Positions 1-5,594 of a stretch of DNA of 10,952 nt are shown one piece after another. The notes under the pieces are model-generated. The model worked only from the letters and a program-made list of their open reading frames with translations. It was not told the origin of the DNA and did not search any database. Each line of letters opens with the position of its first letter. Positions within the stretch are counted from its first letter, which is position 1. A program made the translations under genes and the position numbers. The DNA is from UBA3103 sp002365855 (GTDB lineage Bacteria > Bacillota > Desulfotomaculia > Desulfotomaculales > Pelotomaculaceae). The stretch is from assembly GCA_030627625.1 (NCBI GenBank), contig DAOURR010000068.1, positions 1-10,952 on the forward strand. The letters run 5' to 3'.

Positions 1-167
1 CTTACTGGCAGAGACCTTATCAATAGAACCAATAAAGTCATTATTGACCCAGAAACCAGAATTCGCCCCCAACGCAACGGAACACCAGCAATGGCTAAGC
101 TCAGGGCAATCAGCCCTGCCGATTCCGGGGCAGCCTGTAAAAATGAATATATACTTGAAAACTCCAT
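1..167 (-). CDS. Partial membrane protein, possible N-terminus of a sensor-type protein
   Basis: This minus-strand gene starts with ATG at 167-165 and runs off the left edge, leaving 55 complete codons without a stop. A good ribosome site (AAAGAGGG, plus-strand 173-180) lies six bases upstream. The peptide begins MEFSSIYSFLQAAPESAGL and continues with two hydrophobic helices separated by VPLRWGR; the second ends LLVLLIRSLPV. Short membrane segments of this pattern occur at the N-terminus of Firmicute membrane sensors and kinase-like proteins, but that comparison is from memory and the diagnostic part is outside the window. It diverges from lgt. A TTGTCGAA sequence resembling a Spo0A box lies about 92 bases upstream of its start. 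Certainty is good that it is coding, low for function. Confidence 0.7.
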   Translation of the reverse strand, partial: MEFSSIYSFLQAAPESAGLIALSLAIAGVPLRWGRILVSGSIMTLLVLLIRSLPV

Positions 168-258
168 ATAAACCCTCTTTTTCAGCAATCTCCGACATTG
201 AGTATTTTTTCAACCGGTAATTCCTTACTTTAACGCAAAACAACCCTGCTCCTTCAAA

Positions 259-266
259 TTCGACAA
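259..266 (-). promoter_or_regulatory. Possible Spo0A-binding box (0A box)
   Basis: On the minus strand the sequence reads TTGTCGAA, which contains the TGTCGAA core of the Spo0A box. It lies upstream of the left-edge membrane-protein gene. An 8-base match can occur by chance, and the same octamer is present inside the aminotransferase coding region (8505-8512), so the support is weak. Confidence 0.25.
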
Positions 267-390
267 GCTGTCTGATATAAACATATTTTAATCATAAAAT
301 TATTCTCCGGTTGGTTCAATCTTCCTGCCTGTTGATTCAAACTCTGTGCAAATAACATAAAGACCTCCCACCAAATAATTGAGGAATAAA

Positions 391-419
391 TTATTTAATT
401 TGGAAAAAAATAATATTAT
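391..419 (+). promoter_or_regulatory. Weak candidate promoter for lgt
   Basis: TTATTT (391-396) is separated by 17 bases from TATTAT (414-419). The -10 is good and the -35 poor, in a very AT-rich stretch where such matches are common. If real, the transcript would start near 426 and include the hairpin at 448-472 in its leader. Confidence 0.25.
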
Positions 420-447
420 CTTTTTATGTACAGCTCTAAAAAGGCTG

Positions 448-475
448 AAAACTGGTTGTAATGCCAGTTTTTCTC
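448..475 (+). terminator. Rho-independent terminator or attenuator hairpin upstream of lgt
   Basis: AAAACTGG (448-455) pairs with CCAGTTTT (464-471) around an 8-base loop, followed by a short T-rich tail. It faces the plus strand 51 bases before the lgt start, yet no plus-strand gene lies upstream inside the window. It may end an antisense or spurious transcript, or act as an attenuator in the lgt leader. Confidence 0.5.
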
Positions 476-522
476 TATTATGATTAAGAAGACTATTTAT
501 TGGTTATCAGGAGGACTATTAG

Positions 523-1284
523 ATGATTGACCCTGTTGCCGTGCAGCTCGGCCCAGTATCCATCCACTGGTATGGTATTATCATTGATATCGCTTTTATT
601 GTAGGCGCCGTACTCGCCTACAACTATGCTAAAAACACAGGCATAGACCCGGAACATGTTTTGAACCTGATCATATTAGTTATACCTGCGGCATTGATTG
701 GGGCCAGGCTTTACTATGTAGTATTTAATTGGGAGGAATACTTTTACAACCCTCTGGAGATCCTGGCCACCTGGCACGGCGGCCTGGCCATCCACGGCGG
801 TTTACTAGGCGGTTTTCTTGCAGGATACCTTTATATTAAAAAGAAAAAACTTGATTTTTGGAAAATGGCAGATATATTTGCACCCAGCATCATACTGGGA
901 CAGGCCATTGGTCGTTGGGGCAATTTTATCAATCAGGAAGCTTACGGTGTCGCCGTCAGCAGGGAATATATTGCCAGGTTCCCTGAATTTATTCAAAGAC
1001 AAATGTTTATTGGAGGACAATATCACCACCCGGCCTTCTTATATGAGTCCGTCTGGAACCTTCTCATTTTCTTAATCTTAATAATTTACCGGCGTCGCGA
1101 ACATTTTTCCGGCCAAATTTTACTAATTTATCTGGCTCTATATTCCTCCGGGCGCTTCTTTATTGAGGGTTTACGCACTGACAGCCTGATGTTAGGACCG
1201 TTAAGGGCAGCCCAACTCGCAAGTCTCCTACTAATAGCCGCAGTAGGTGCTATTTATTTTAAGAAAAGGTTCTTAAAAAAATAA
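523..1284 (+). CDS. lgt: Prolipoprotein diacylglyceryl transferase
   Basis: Lgt transfers the diacylglyceryl group of phosphatidylglycerol to the lipobox cysteine of prolipoproteins, the first step of bacterial lipoprotein maturation in the cytoplasmic membrane. The 253-aa length is normal. The Lgt signature GRWGNFINQEAYG is present at about residues 130-142, preceded by the conserved WHGGLAIHGGLLGG segment (about 84-97) and followed by HHPAFLYE (about 168-175). There are about seven hydrophobic segments and a lysine-rich C-terminus. The ATG at 523 follows CAGGAGGAC with good spacing, and the N-terminus IDPVAVQLGPVSIHWYG matches the family. The gene is monocistronic as far as visible; its leader contains a terminator-like hairpin. 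Confidence 0.97.
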   Translation: MIDPVAVQLGPVSIHWYGIIIDIAFIVGAVLAYNYAKNTGIDPEHVLNLIILVIPAALIGARLYYVVFNWEEYFYNPLEILATWHGGLAIHGGLLGGFLAGYLYIKKKKLDFWKMADIFAPSIILGQAIGRWGNFINQEAYGVAVSREYIARFPEFIQRQMFIGGQYHHPAFLYESVWNLLIFLILIIYRRREHFSGQILLIYLALYSSGRFFIEGLRTDSLMLGPLRAAQLASLLLIAAVGAIYFKKRFLKK

Positions 1285-1409
1285 TATCCCTTCATGCTGA
1301 GCAAACTAATATTGAGTTGTAGTCCTTGCTTCTCTAGAGTAATCCTGAGAGATTCTAAATACTTATTTGTTATACAACCGCATCATTATCAGCGAGAGGG
1401 GTGTTATTA

Positions 1410-1640
1410 GTGTCTTTCTTGTCGGGGTTACTTCAACACCGGGGCACGGAAATGATGTCCCGCGAACAGAACACATTTTTTATTAGAGATGCCCAAAATG
1501 GACTCATGGAGATGGGAAAGCTGATTCAACAAATTGCTGACACAGGCCACCCTGATATCTCTCAGCACTGCTCACGCCTTCTCAAACTAAACTCTCATGT
1601 TGGAAATGTTTTGGAACATGTCCAAAAATCGATTCAGTAA
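1410..1640 (+). CDS. Small helical protein of unknown function (76 aa)
   Basis: I do not recognise this gene. The frame is open from GTG at 1401, but AGAGGGG at 1395-1401 is ideally spaced (8 bases) for the in-frame GTG at 1410, giving 76 aa; an ATG at 1452 lacks a ribosome site. The protein is predicted all-helical and soluble: after residue 17 it reads MMSREQNTFFIRDAQNGLME and then continues with amphipathic repeats rich in Leu, Ile, His and Gln, with one cysteine. The stop codon lies inside the stem of a terminator-like hairpin, as in a compact single-gene unit. No clear promoter was found in the 125 bases after lgt. Its place between lgt and a probable sporulation peptide gives no functional clue. 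Confidence 0.65.
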   Translation: MSFLSGLLQHRGTEMMSREQNTFFIRDAQNGLMEMGKLIQQIADTGHPDISQHCSRLLKLNSHVGNVLEHVQKSIQ

Positions 1641-1667
1641 CCCCGGATATCCCTTGTCCGGGGTTAC
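1637..1667 (+). terminator. Terminator hairpin after the 76-aa gene
   Basis: GTAACCCCGGA (1637-1647) pairs perfectly with TCCGGGGTTAC (1657-1667), an 11-bp GC-rich stem with a 9-base loop that includes the gene's TAA. The downstream tail is only weakly T-rich, so termination may be partial. Confidence 0.6.
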
Positions 1668-1683
1668 ACTATTTAAAATCAGG

Positions 1684-1712
1684 TAATCTTAGAGCATTAA
1701 GTAACATACGTT
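1684..1712 (+). promoter_or_regulatory. Sigma-E-like promoter for the Phe-rich peptide
   Basis: TAATCTT (1684-1690), a 14-base spacer and CATACGTT (1705-1712) match the Bacillus sigma-E consensus (KMATATT, 13-15, CATACAHT) at 13 of 15 positions. The start site would be near 1719, about 30 bases before the AGGAGGT ribosome site. The match is visible in the sequence; use in this organism is inferred. Confidence 0.45.
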
Positions 1713-1731
1713 CCAGAATTATCATATTATA
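1703..1731 (+). promoter_or_regulatory. Sigma-K-like promoter overlapping the sigma-E-like one
   Basis: AACA (1703-1706), a 16-base spacer and CATATTATA (1723-1731) fit the late mother-cell sigma-K consensus (mACm, 16, CATAnnnTA) completely. It overlaps the sigma-E-like element and would start transcription near 1738. AT-rich DNA gives chance matches, so this is a candidate. Confidence 0.4.
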
Positions 1732-1762
1732 ACAAAAATAAATATTTAGGAGGTACGTTTTT

Positions 1763-1879
1763 ATGGCCTTTAACACTGGCGCTGGCGGAGGCATTTCTGG
1801 AAGTTTCAGTTTCTCCTTCTTTTTTACGTTTTTCTTTTTTATCATCATTGTGTTCTTCTTCCTCGGAGGGTTTATTTAA
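1763..1879 (+). CDS. Tiny phenylalanine-rich membrane peptide (38 aa), probable sporulation protein
   Basis: ATG at 1763 follows a perfect AGGAGGT (1748-1754) with 8-base spacing, and TAA at 1877 is followed ten bases later by a strong terminator, so this is a well-bounded gene. The 38-residue product has no charged side chain, and 14 residues are Phe. A Gly/Ser-rich head (MAFNTGAGGGISGSFSFS) leads into one hydrophobic segment of Phe, Ile and Val ending LGGFI. The layout (short Gly-rich head, single hydrophobic helix, very small size) recalls the YjcZ-type small sporulation peptides of Bacillus, but the composition is more extreme and I cannot claim homology. Sigma-E-like and sigma-K-like promoters upstream point to mother-cell expression. 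It likely sits in a membrane or the spore coat. Confidence 0.75.
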   Translation: MAFNTGAGGGISGSFSFSFFFTFFFFIIIVFFFLGGFI

Positions 1880-1888
1880 GAGCACATA

Positions 1889-1920
1889 GGCCGGGTTTCA
1901 CAAACCCGGCCCCATTATTT
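1889..1920 (+). terminator. Rho-independent terminator of the Phe-rich peptide gene
   Basis: GGCCGGGTTT (1889-1898) pairs perfectly with AAACCCGGCC (1902-1911) around a 3-base loop. The tail (CATTATTTA) is moderately T-rich. It isolates the small gene from uspA. Confidence 0.75.
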
Positions 1921-1965
1921 ACTATATCCCTTATATTATTTAATTCATTAAAGAGGAATATAACA

Positions 1966-1992
1966 ATGAGCAAAGAAATTTTTGATATATAA
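1966..1992 (+). CDS. Possible 8-codon leader peptide upstream of uspA
   Basis: An ATG at 1966 preceded by AAGAGGA (1951-1957) with 8-base spacing begins MSKEIFDI and stops at TAA 1990-1992, directly upstream of the uspA ribosome site. The ribosome site and start look real, but a product this short may be a leader whose translation affects uspA, or a remnant of an earlier gene start. There are no runs of one amino acid as in classical attenuation peptides. Confidence 0.3.
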   Translation: MSKEIFDI

Positions 1993-2015
1993 ACTTGAAA
2001 GAAGGGGGTATGGAG

Positions 2016-2453
2016 TTGTACAGGAAAGTATTAGTCCCCGTCGATGGTTCTAAAAAGGCGGAAAAGGCAGCGCTGCATGGGGCTGAATTGGCCTCAAAAA
2101 TGAATTCCGAATTAATCCTTTTTCATGTAGTACCTTCTCTCCCGCCTTATATAAATAATTCTCCTGACCGCTTAAGTGAAATTCAGCAGGCAATCATGGA
2201 CGAGTACAGTAAACAGGGCATGGCTACCTTGACTCAGGTTAAAGATAACCTGGCAGCTTATGCTCTTAATATCACAACCGGTATTGCTGTCGGGCAACCA
2301 GCTGATGAGATTTTGAAGAAGATCAAAGAGACCGAATGCAACCTGGTGGTTATGGGAAGCAGAGGCCTTGGTGAAATAAAAGGCTACCTGATGGGAAGCG
2401 TGAGCAACCGTGTTACTCGCTACGCGGGATGCCCCGTCCTGGTAGTGAGGTAA
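2016..2453 (+). CDS. Universal stress protein, UspA family
   Basis: This is a single-domain Usp of 145 aa with an alpha/beta nucleotide-binding fold, a cytoplasmic protein linked to stress and growth arrest. The N-terminus YRKVLVPVDGSKKAEKA carries the first beta strand and the conserved Asp. The ATP-binding motif G-2X-G-9X-G-S is intact near the C-terminus (GSRGLGEIKGYLMGS), followed by CPVLVV, so it belongs to the ATP-binding branch. The frame is open from TTG at 1995 and has an ATG at 2010, but AAGGGGG (2002-2008) touches that ATG and is correctly spaced (7 bases) for TTG at 2016, which gives the usual M-Y-[RK]-K start. A mini-ORF precedes it. It converges with the DUF4912 gene, leaving only 11 bases. 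Confidence 0.93.
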   Translation: MYRKVLVPVDGSKKAEKAALHGAELASKMNSELILFHVVPSLPPYINNSPDRLSEIQQAIMDEYSKQGMATLTQVKDNLAAYALNITTGIAVGQPADEILKKIKETECNLVVMGSRGLGEIKGYLMGSVSNRVTRYAGCPVLVVR

Positions 2454-2464
2454 CGTTTTTTTGG

Positions 2465-2896
2465 TTAGCTGTTTTCCCTGTTGGTTTCCGGGTCATAGAA
2501 ACAATAAGTTGATGAAGAACTGAAATATTTTTTTTCGATTGACCGGTTCTTATGGGAAGACCGGTCATAAGGTGTTACAACCGAATTGGACTGCAACAGA
2601 GGATAAAACTGCTTATCTGCATTTACTATGCCAATCTCACATTTATACGACAGTCCCGGTTCAACATTAGAGAAGTAATAATCTCTCTTTGAAAAGTCAA
2701 TGTCATAGGTGCTGCAGGTTCCGTCAACCTCCCGGTTCAACCTGATCTGCAGCTTTTCCTTACCGGCAAGCGAGCTCTTTAAACCGGGTGACAAATCCCA
2801 GTACGAGTACAATACATTCGGGCTTTGCACCATTAAGAGAAATGCGTTTTCTTCATATTCAGCCGGAAGTGTTCCCTGAGTGCGATGAACTTCCAT
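2465..2896 (-). CDS. DUF4912 domain protein
   Basis: The 143-aa product matches the DUF4912 pattern: LPAEYEENAFLLMVQSPNVLYSYWDL at about residues 10-35, in which a hydrophobic strand is followed by the hallmark [LV]YxYWD. Further beta-strand-rich sequence follows (LQIRLNREV, YYFSNVEPGLSYKCEIGI). The function of the family is unknown; the beta-rich domain is found in many Firmicutes and Cyanobacteria. The last 35 residues are Ser/Lys/Arg/Asn-rich and probably disordered. The ATG at 2896-2894 has a strong AGGGGGG site five bases upstream. There is no signal peptide or membrane helix. A sigma-E-like promoter candidate lies at 2928-2955. The gene ends 11 bases from the uspA stop with no clear terminator between them. 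Confidence 0.8.
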   Translation of the reverse strand: MEVHRTQGTLPAEYEENAFLLMVQSPNVLYSYWDLSPGLKSSLAGKEKLQIRLNREVDGTCSTYDIDFSKRDYYFSNVEPGLSYKCEIGIVNADKQFYPLLQSNSVVTPYDRSSHKNRSIEKKYFSSSSTYCFYDPETNRENS

Positions 2897-2927
2897 GTCA
2901 ATCCCCCCTCGCAGGATAAATTAGACA

Positions 2928-2955
2928 AAAATATGGATATACCTCCCATATATGA
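2928..2955 (-). promoter_or_regulatory. Weak sigma-E-like promoter for the DUF4912 gene
   Basis: On the minus strand TCATATA, a 13-base spacer and CATATTTT resemble the sigma-E consensus (about 12 of 15 positions). The start would lie roughly 25 bases before the ATG. The local DNA is AT-rich, which lowers its weight. Confidence 0.25.
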
Positions 2956-3056
2956 ACATTTATGTTATACTTCCTTTGTTGCAAAGCTGCCAGGCAAAAT
3001 CACCTTCGCCATAACCTCTCCAAACCCATGCTTAGCCAGCTTATTCTTTAATGCAC

Positions 3057-3085
3057 TTAATAAGTCCAGCCGAATAAAATAAAAT
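3057..3085 (+). promoter_or_regulatory. Sigma-A-like promoter of the 3103-3246 unit
   Basis: TTAATA (3057-3062), a 17-base spacer and TAAAAT (3080-3085) give a fair -35 and good -10. Transcription would start near 3092, just at the AAAAGGGGTGG element, and end at the 3251-3275 terminator, giving an RNA of about 185 bases. Confidence 0.4.
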
Positions 3086-3102
3086 ATAAAAGGGGTGGTA
3101 AT

Positions 3103-3246
3103 ATTTACACTTTTATTAGACATTGGATACCCAGGATGAACCTCTTAACCCTGCGTTGGAAAGCAGCGGGTATATTTAAGCTAATATTGTTGGGTTACCG
3201 TATGCGCTATGGAGCGGTCAGAATGGCCAAGTGGTTTCAAAAATAA
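3103..3246 (+). CDS. Small basic hydrophobic peptide gene with uncertain start (47 or 36 aa)
   Basis: The frame ends at TAA 3244-3246, five bases before a terminator hairpin. From ATG at 3136 it encodes 36 residues starting MNLLTLRWKAAGIFKLILLG and ending with an Arg/Lys/Trp-rich tail (MAKWFQK); net charge is strongly positive. That ATG has only CCAGG beside it. A much better site, AAAAGGGG (3088-3095), is 7 bases from an in-frame ATT at 3103, which would add YTFIRHWIPR and give 47 aa. No ATG, GTG or TTG is in frame between. The peptide is amphipathic, with a hydrophobic centre flanked by basic and aromatic residues, as in small membrane-active or membrane-associated proteins. I do not recognise it. 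The transcript could also act as an RNA. Confidence 0.5.
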   Translation: MYTFIRHWIPRMNLLTLRWKAAGIFKLILLGYRMRYGAVRMAKWFQK

Positions 3247-3281
3247 AAAAAGCACTGCCACCCAGTGCTTTTTTTATTTTA
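3245..3281. terminator. Bidirectional rho-independent terminator between the small gene and hisG
   Basis: AGCACTG (3251-3257) pairs with CAGTGCT (3263-3269) around CCACC. An A tract on the left and a T tract on the right extend the stem, so it can stop plus-strand transcription of the small gene and minus-strand transcription of hisG, whose stop lies 31 bases away. Confidence 0.9.
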
Positions 3282-3311
3282 GCTGTTTTAAACAAACGCA
3301 AATTTGCAGGG

Positions 3312-4181
3312 TTATGGTATGACTTTAGTCAAAGGATATTCTATGATATCCTGCGCGCCGGCCTTTTTTAACGCGGGAATGAGATCCCGAACCTGTTTAT
3401 CCTCCAGGATGACTTCGACCGCGACCCAATCGCTGTGAACCAGCTGAGAAATCGTTGGGTGTTTCATGGCCGGTAATACATCCAGTATGGCCTCCAATTG
3501 TTCCCCCGGCACATTCATTTTTAATCCTACTTTAGACCTGGCCCGGAGCGCACCTTGCAGCAAAACTGAGAGGTTCTGCAGTTTTTCCTTTTTCCAGGGG
3601 TCCTGCCAGGCAGTCTTGTTTGCGTGCAGTTTTGTCGTTGACTCAAGGATCGTAGCAATAACGCGCAGGTTATTGGCTTTTAATGAGCTGCCTGTTTCAG
3701 TAATATCGGCGATCGCGTCAACCAGATCCGGCACTTTTACCTCGGTTGCCCCGTACGAATATTCAATGTTAGCTTCAACGGCGTTATCCTGCAAATATTT
3801 TTGGGTCACCCGCACCAGTTCCGTAGCGATTCTTTTCCCGTTAAGATCGGAAATGTTGGTAATATTGCTATCCTTGGCTACAGCGATGACCAGTTTGATA
3901 GGGTTGGAAGTGCTTTTGGCGTAAACAAGATCGGAGACTTCAACCACATCCGCCTCATTTTCAAGGATCCAGTCCAGACCGCTTAAGCCTGCGTCCAGTA
4001 CTCCTTCATTCACATAGCGCGGGATCTCTTGTGCCCGCATAAGCACAACTTCCAGTTCAGGATCGTTGACCGCCGGAAAATACGAGCGGGCGCGTACCGT
4101 AAGGTCAAATCCCGCTTGCTTAAATAGTTGAAAAGTGGCCTCCTGGAGGCTGCCTTTTGGCAAGCCCAGACGAAGCTTCAA
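3312..4181 (-). CDS. hisG: ATP phosphoribosyltransferase, long form
   Basis: HisG condenses ATP and PRPP to phosphoribosyl-ATP, the first and feedback-controlled step of histidine synthesis in the cytoplasm. The 289-aa length marks the long, HisZ-independent form. GLPKGSL lies at the N-terminus, the LDAGLSGLDWILE segment at about 62-74, and the PRPP-binding loop DITETGSSLKANN at about 158-170. A C-terminal ACT-like regulatory domain (about 212-289, from ALRARSKVGLKMN) would bind histidine. The start is TTG at 4181-4179, six bases after GGAGGGG; it gives KLRLGLPKGS as expected. A near-consensus sigma-A promoter lies 118 bases upstream. No other his gene is in the window, so it is expressed alone. 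Confidence 0.96.
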   Translation of the reverse strand: MKLRLGLPKGSLQEATFQLFKQAGFDLTVRARSYFPAVNDPELEVVLMRAQEIPRYVNEGVLDAGLSGLDWILENEADVVEVSDLVYAKSTSNPIKLVIAVAKDSNITNISDLNGKRIATELVRVTQKYLQDNAVEANIEYSYGATEVKVPDLVDAIADITETGSSLKANNLRVIATILESTTKLHANKTAWQDPWKKEKLQNLSVLLQGALRARSKVGLKMNVPGEQLEAILDVLPAMKHPTISQLVHSDWVAVEVILEDKQVRDLIPALKKAGAQDIIEYPLTKVIP

Positions 4182-4298
4182 ACAGAACCCCTCCCCCGTC
4201 TAATCTGAGAAAATTTTTTAATGTTTATAATACGGTCCGGGCATATACTTTTTGTCCAGCGCTGTTCCAGTTTACTATGCTGACTTATTCATTGTAAA

Positions 4299-4327
4299 AG
4301 TATACCTTTGGGTTATCCTGGTGTCAA
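4299..4327 (-). promoter_or_regulatory. Strong sigma-A promoter for hisG
   Basis: On the minus strand a perfect TTGACA (4327-4322), a 17-base spacer and TATACT (4304-4299) form the best vegetative promoter in the window. Transcription would start near 4292, leaving a leader of about 110 bases. I see no T-box motif or his-leader His codon run in it. Confidence 0.8.
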
Positions 4328-4368
4328 TAGTACCTTCAATTACTGCCTTGAAACTATATATTGAATTA

Positions 4369-5517
4369 TTACGGAATAACTAATGTGCGACCTACCAAAA
4401 TTAGGTCGGGGTCACTAATCCTATTTGCTTCCGCGATAGCTGTTACACTGGTTTGATATAACCGGGCAATTTTAGCGAGAGTTTCCCCTGGACGCACTAC
4501 ATGTATCTTTTTCGCTGCTGCTGACAAGCAACAGATTATTACTGCGCCGTCAGAGGTACCAAGACCCAGCAGACCCTCATCACTTATGTCCAGATCGGAA
4601 ACTGGCCGGCCCACACGTACTGCCCAATCCGGGGCGCTTCTTTCAACAGGGGCTTGATATCCGAACAAGAAGCCCTCCGGCGTGCCGGCTATCAGAGTTT
4701 CAAAGTTTTCTCCCGGCAATTTTCCCGCAGCTAGTGCAGTAATTTCACCTCCCAGGTTATCTGAGGTTACTTCGGTTGTGAGCTGTTCGTTTACTTCCAG
4801 TACTCTCAGCACACCGTCATCACCTCCCCAGACAATCTCATCCCCCTCATCCTGCCTTAAATCACCAGCTGTCAAAGCAGTCAACAGCGCGGGTAAATTA
4901 TCCAGCGATGGACCCTCTGCAAACCCTATTTCAGTAAAAAACAGTGTCTGTATGCCTGAACTGGCGTTGTTCCTGTAAGCTGCAGCGATAAGCGGCGTTA
5001 CCCCTTCACTTCTCCTGACGATGGCCAATCTTTGAGCCGGGCCAGGCAAAACCCTGATCGCCAGAAGCTCAAGCCCTTCATCAGGAACCGGCCTCTGGTA
5101 TACAAAAAGTGCTTCCTCAGCCTCTGATGCTGCGATAACCTCAGCCACACCGTCACCATCAAGGTCCGCAAGGACAACATCCACAAACCCTGCTCCAGGT
5201 TCGGGACTAGTCTCCCAAAGCCTGGTTATCTCTCCCTGTATAATGCCGTATACGACTACTTTGTCTTCCAGACCAAGGACAATTCTTTCCGCAGGCGTAT
5301 CCAAAAACCCAACAGCCATACTTAAAATATCAGCCTGTGCATTAATAGTTGCGCTGAGTGAGTATCCCTGGTCAGAGGGGGTAAAAATGTATACTTTATT
5401 TCCTGCCGCAGCAACAAGGTCCGGCCTTGCGCCTGTAATATTACCCCAAGCAACCAGAACGGCCGCCGCATCCAGACCTTCCTGTAGCAGAATAATGTCT
5501 GACAGAGCTAATGACAT
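4369..5517 (-). CDS. Beta-propeller (FG-GAP/VCBS-like) protein with C-terminal LysM domain
   Basis: The 382-aa product has two parts. Residues about 20-330 are repeated beta-strand units typical of a propeller; one carries a clear calcium-type FG-GAP/VCBS motif, ADLDGDGVAEVIAAS (about 117-131), and another reads GDLRQDEGDEIVWGG. The last 45 residues are one LysM domain (IHVVRPGETLAKIARLYQTS then NRISDPDLILVGRTLVIP), a peptidoglycan- or chitin-type glycan binder. The N-terminus MSLALSDIILLQEGLDAAAV is not a convincing signal peptide, so location is unclear; cytoplasmic or mother-cell assembly onto forespore peptidoglycan is conceivable. The ATG at 5517-5515 follows AAGGGTGATC. It lies downstream of asnS in the same direction, but a terminator separates them. 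The exact function is unknown. Confidence 0.85.
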   Translation of the reverse strand: MSLALSDIILLQEGLDAAAVLVAWGNITGARPDLVAAAGNKVYIFTPSDQGYSLSATINAQADILSMAVGFLDTPAERIVLGLEDKVVVYGIIQGEITRLWETSPEPGAGFVDVVLADLDGDGVAEVIAASEAEEALFVYQRPVPDEGLELLAIRVLPGPAQRLAIVRRSEGVTPLIAAAYRNNASSGIQTLFFTEIGFAEGPSLDNLPALLTALTAGDLRQDEGDEIVWGGDDGVLRVLEVNEQLTTEVTSDNLGGEITALAAGKLPGENFETLIAGTPEGFLFGYQAPVERSAPDWAVRVGRPVSDLDISDEGLLGLGTSDGAVIICCLSAAAKKIHVVRPGETLAKIARLYQTSVTAIAEANRISDPDLILVGRTLVIP

Positions 5518-5594
5518 TTAGATCACCCTTTACAATTTTTATTAAATTTATGCTGTTCTATAAAATAATGGACTTAAAATTTTAAAATCACCAA

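Larger units (their letters stand above)
168..522. other. AT-rich divergent intergenic region
   Basis: No gene is supported in this 355-base stretch. It holds a 0A-box-like octamer (259-266), an AT-rich imperfect inverted repeat (arms CCAAATAATT at 371-380 and AATTAT at 389-394), a weak promoter candidate (391-419), a hairpin with a T tract (448-472) and the lgt ribosome site AGGAGG at 509-514. It must carry control signals for both the left-edge gene and lgt. Confidence 0.6.
3092..3281 (+). ncRNA. Possible structured RNA overlapping the small peptide gene
   Basis: Nested complementary segments lie between promoter and terminator: GGTAA (3097-3101) with TTACC (3195-3199), AATATT (3100-3105) with AATATT (3183-3188), ATACCC (3127-3132) with GGGTAT (3168-3173), and CTGC (3151-3154) with GCAG (3163-3166). 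The outer two cannot both form completely. I do not recognise a known RNA family. The coding reading is preferred because the codon pattern and stop position look like a gene. Confidence 0.25.

Noticed and set aside
2885..3082. 65-codon plus-strand frame across the DUF4912 promoter
   Set aside because: It has no ribosome site, overlaps the start of a well-supported gene on the other strand, and its end overlaps the promoter of the next unit. The composition is not convincing.
3801..3986. Plus-strand frames inside hisG, asnS, lgt and cwlD
   Set aside because: They are shadows of the real genes on the other strand or frame, without ribosome sites or recognisable domains.
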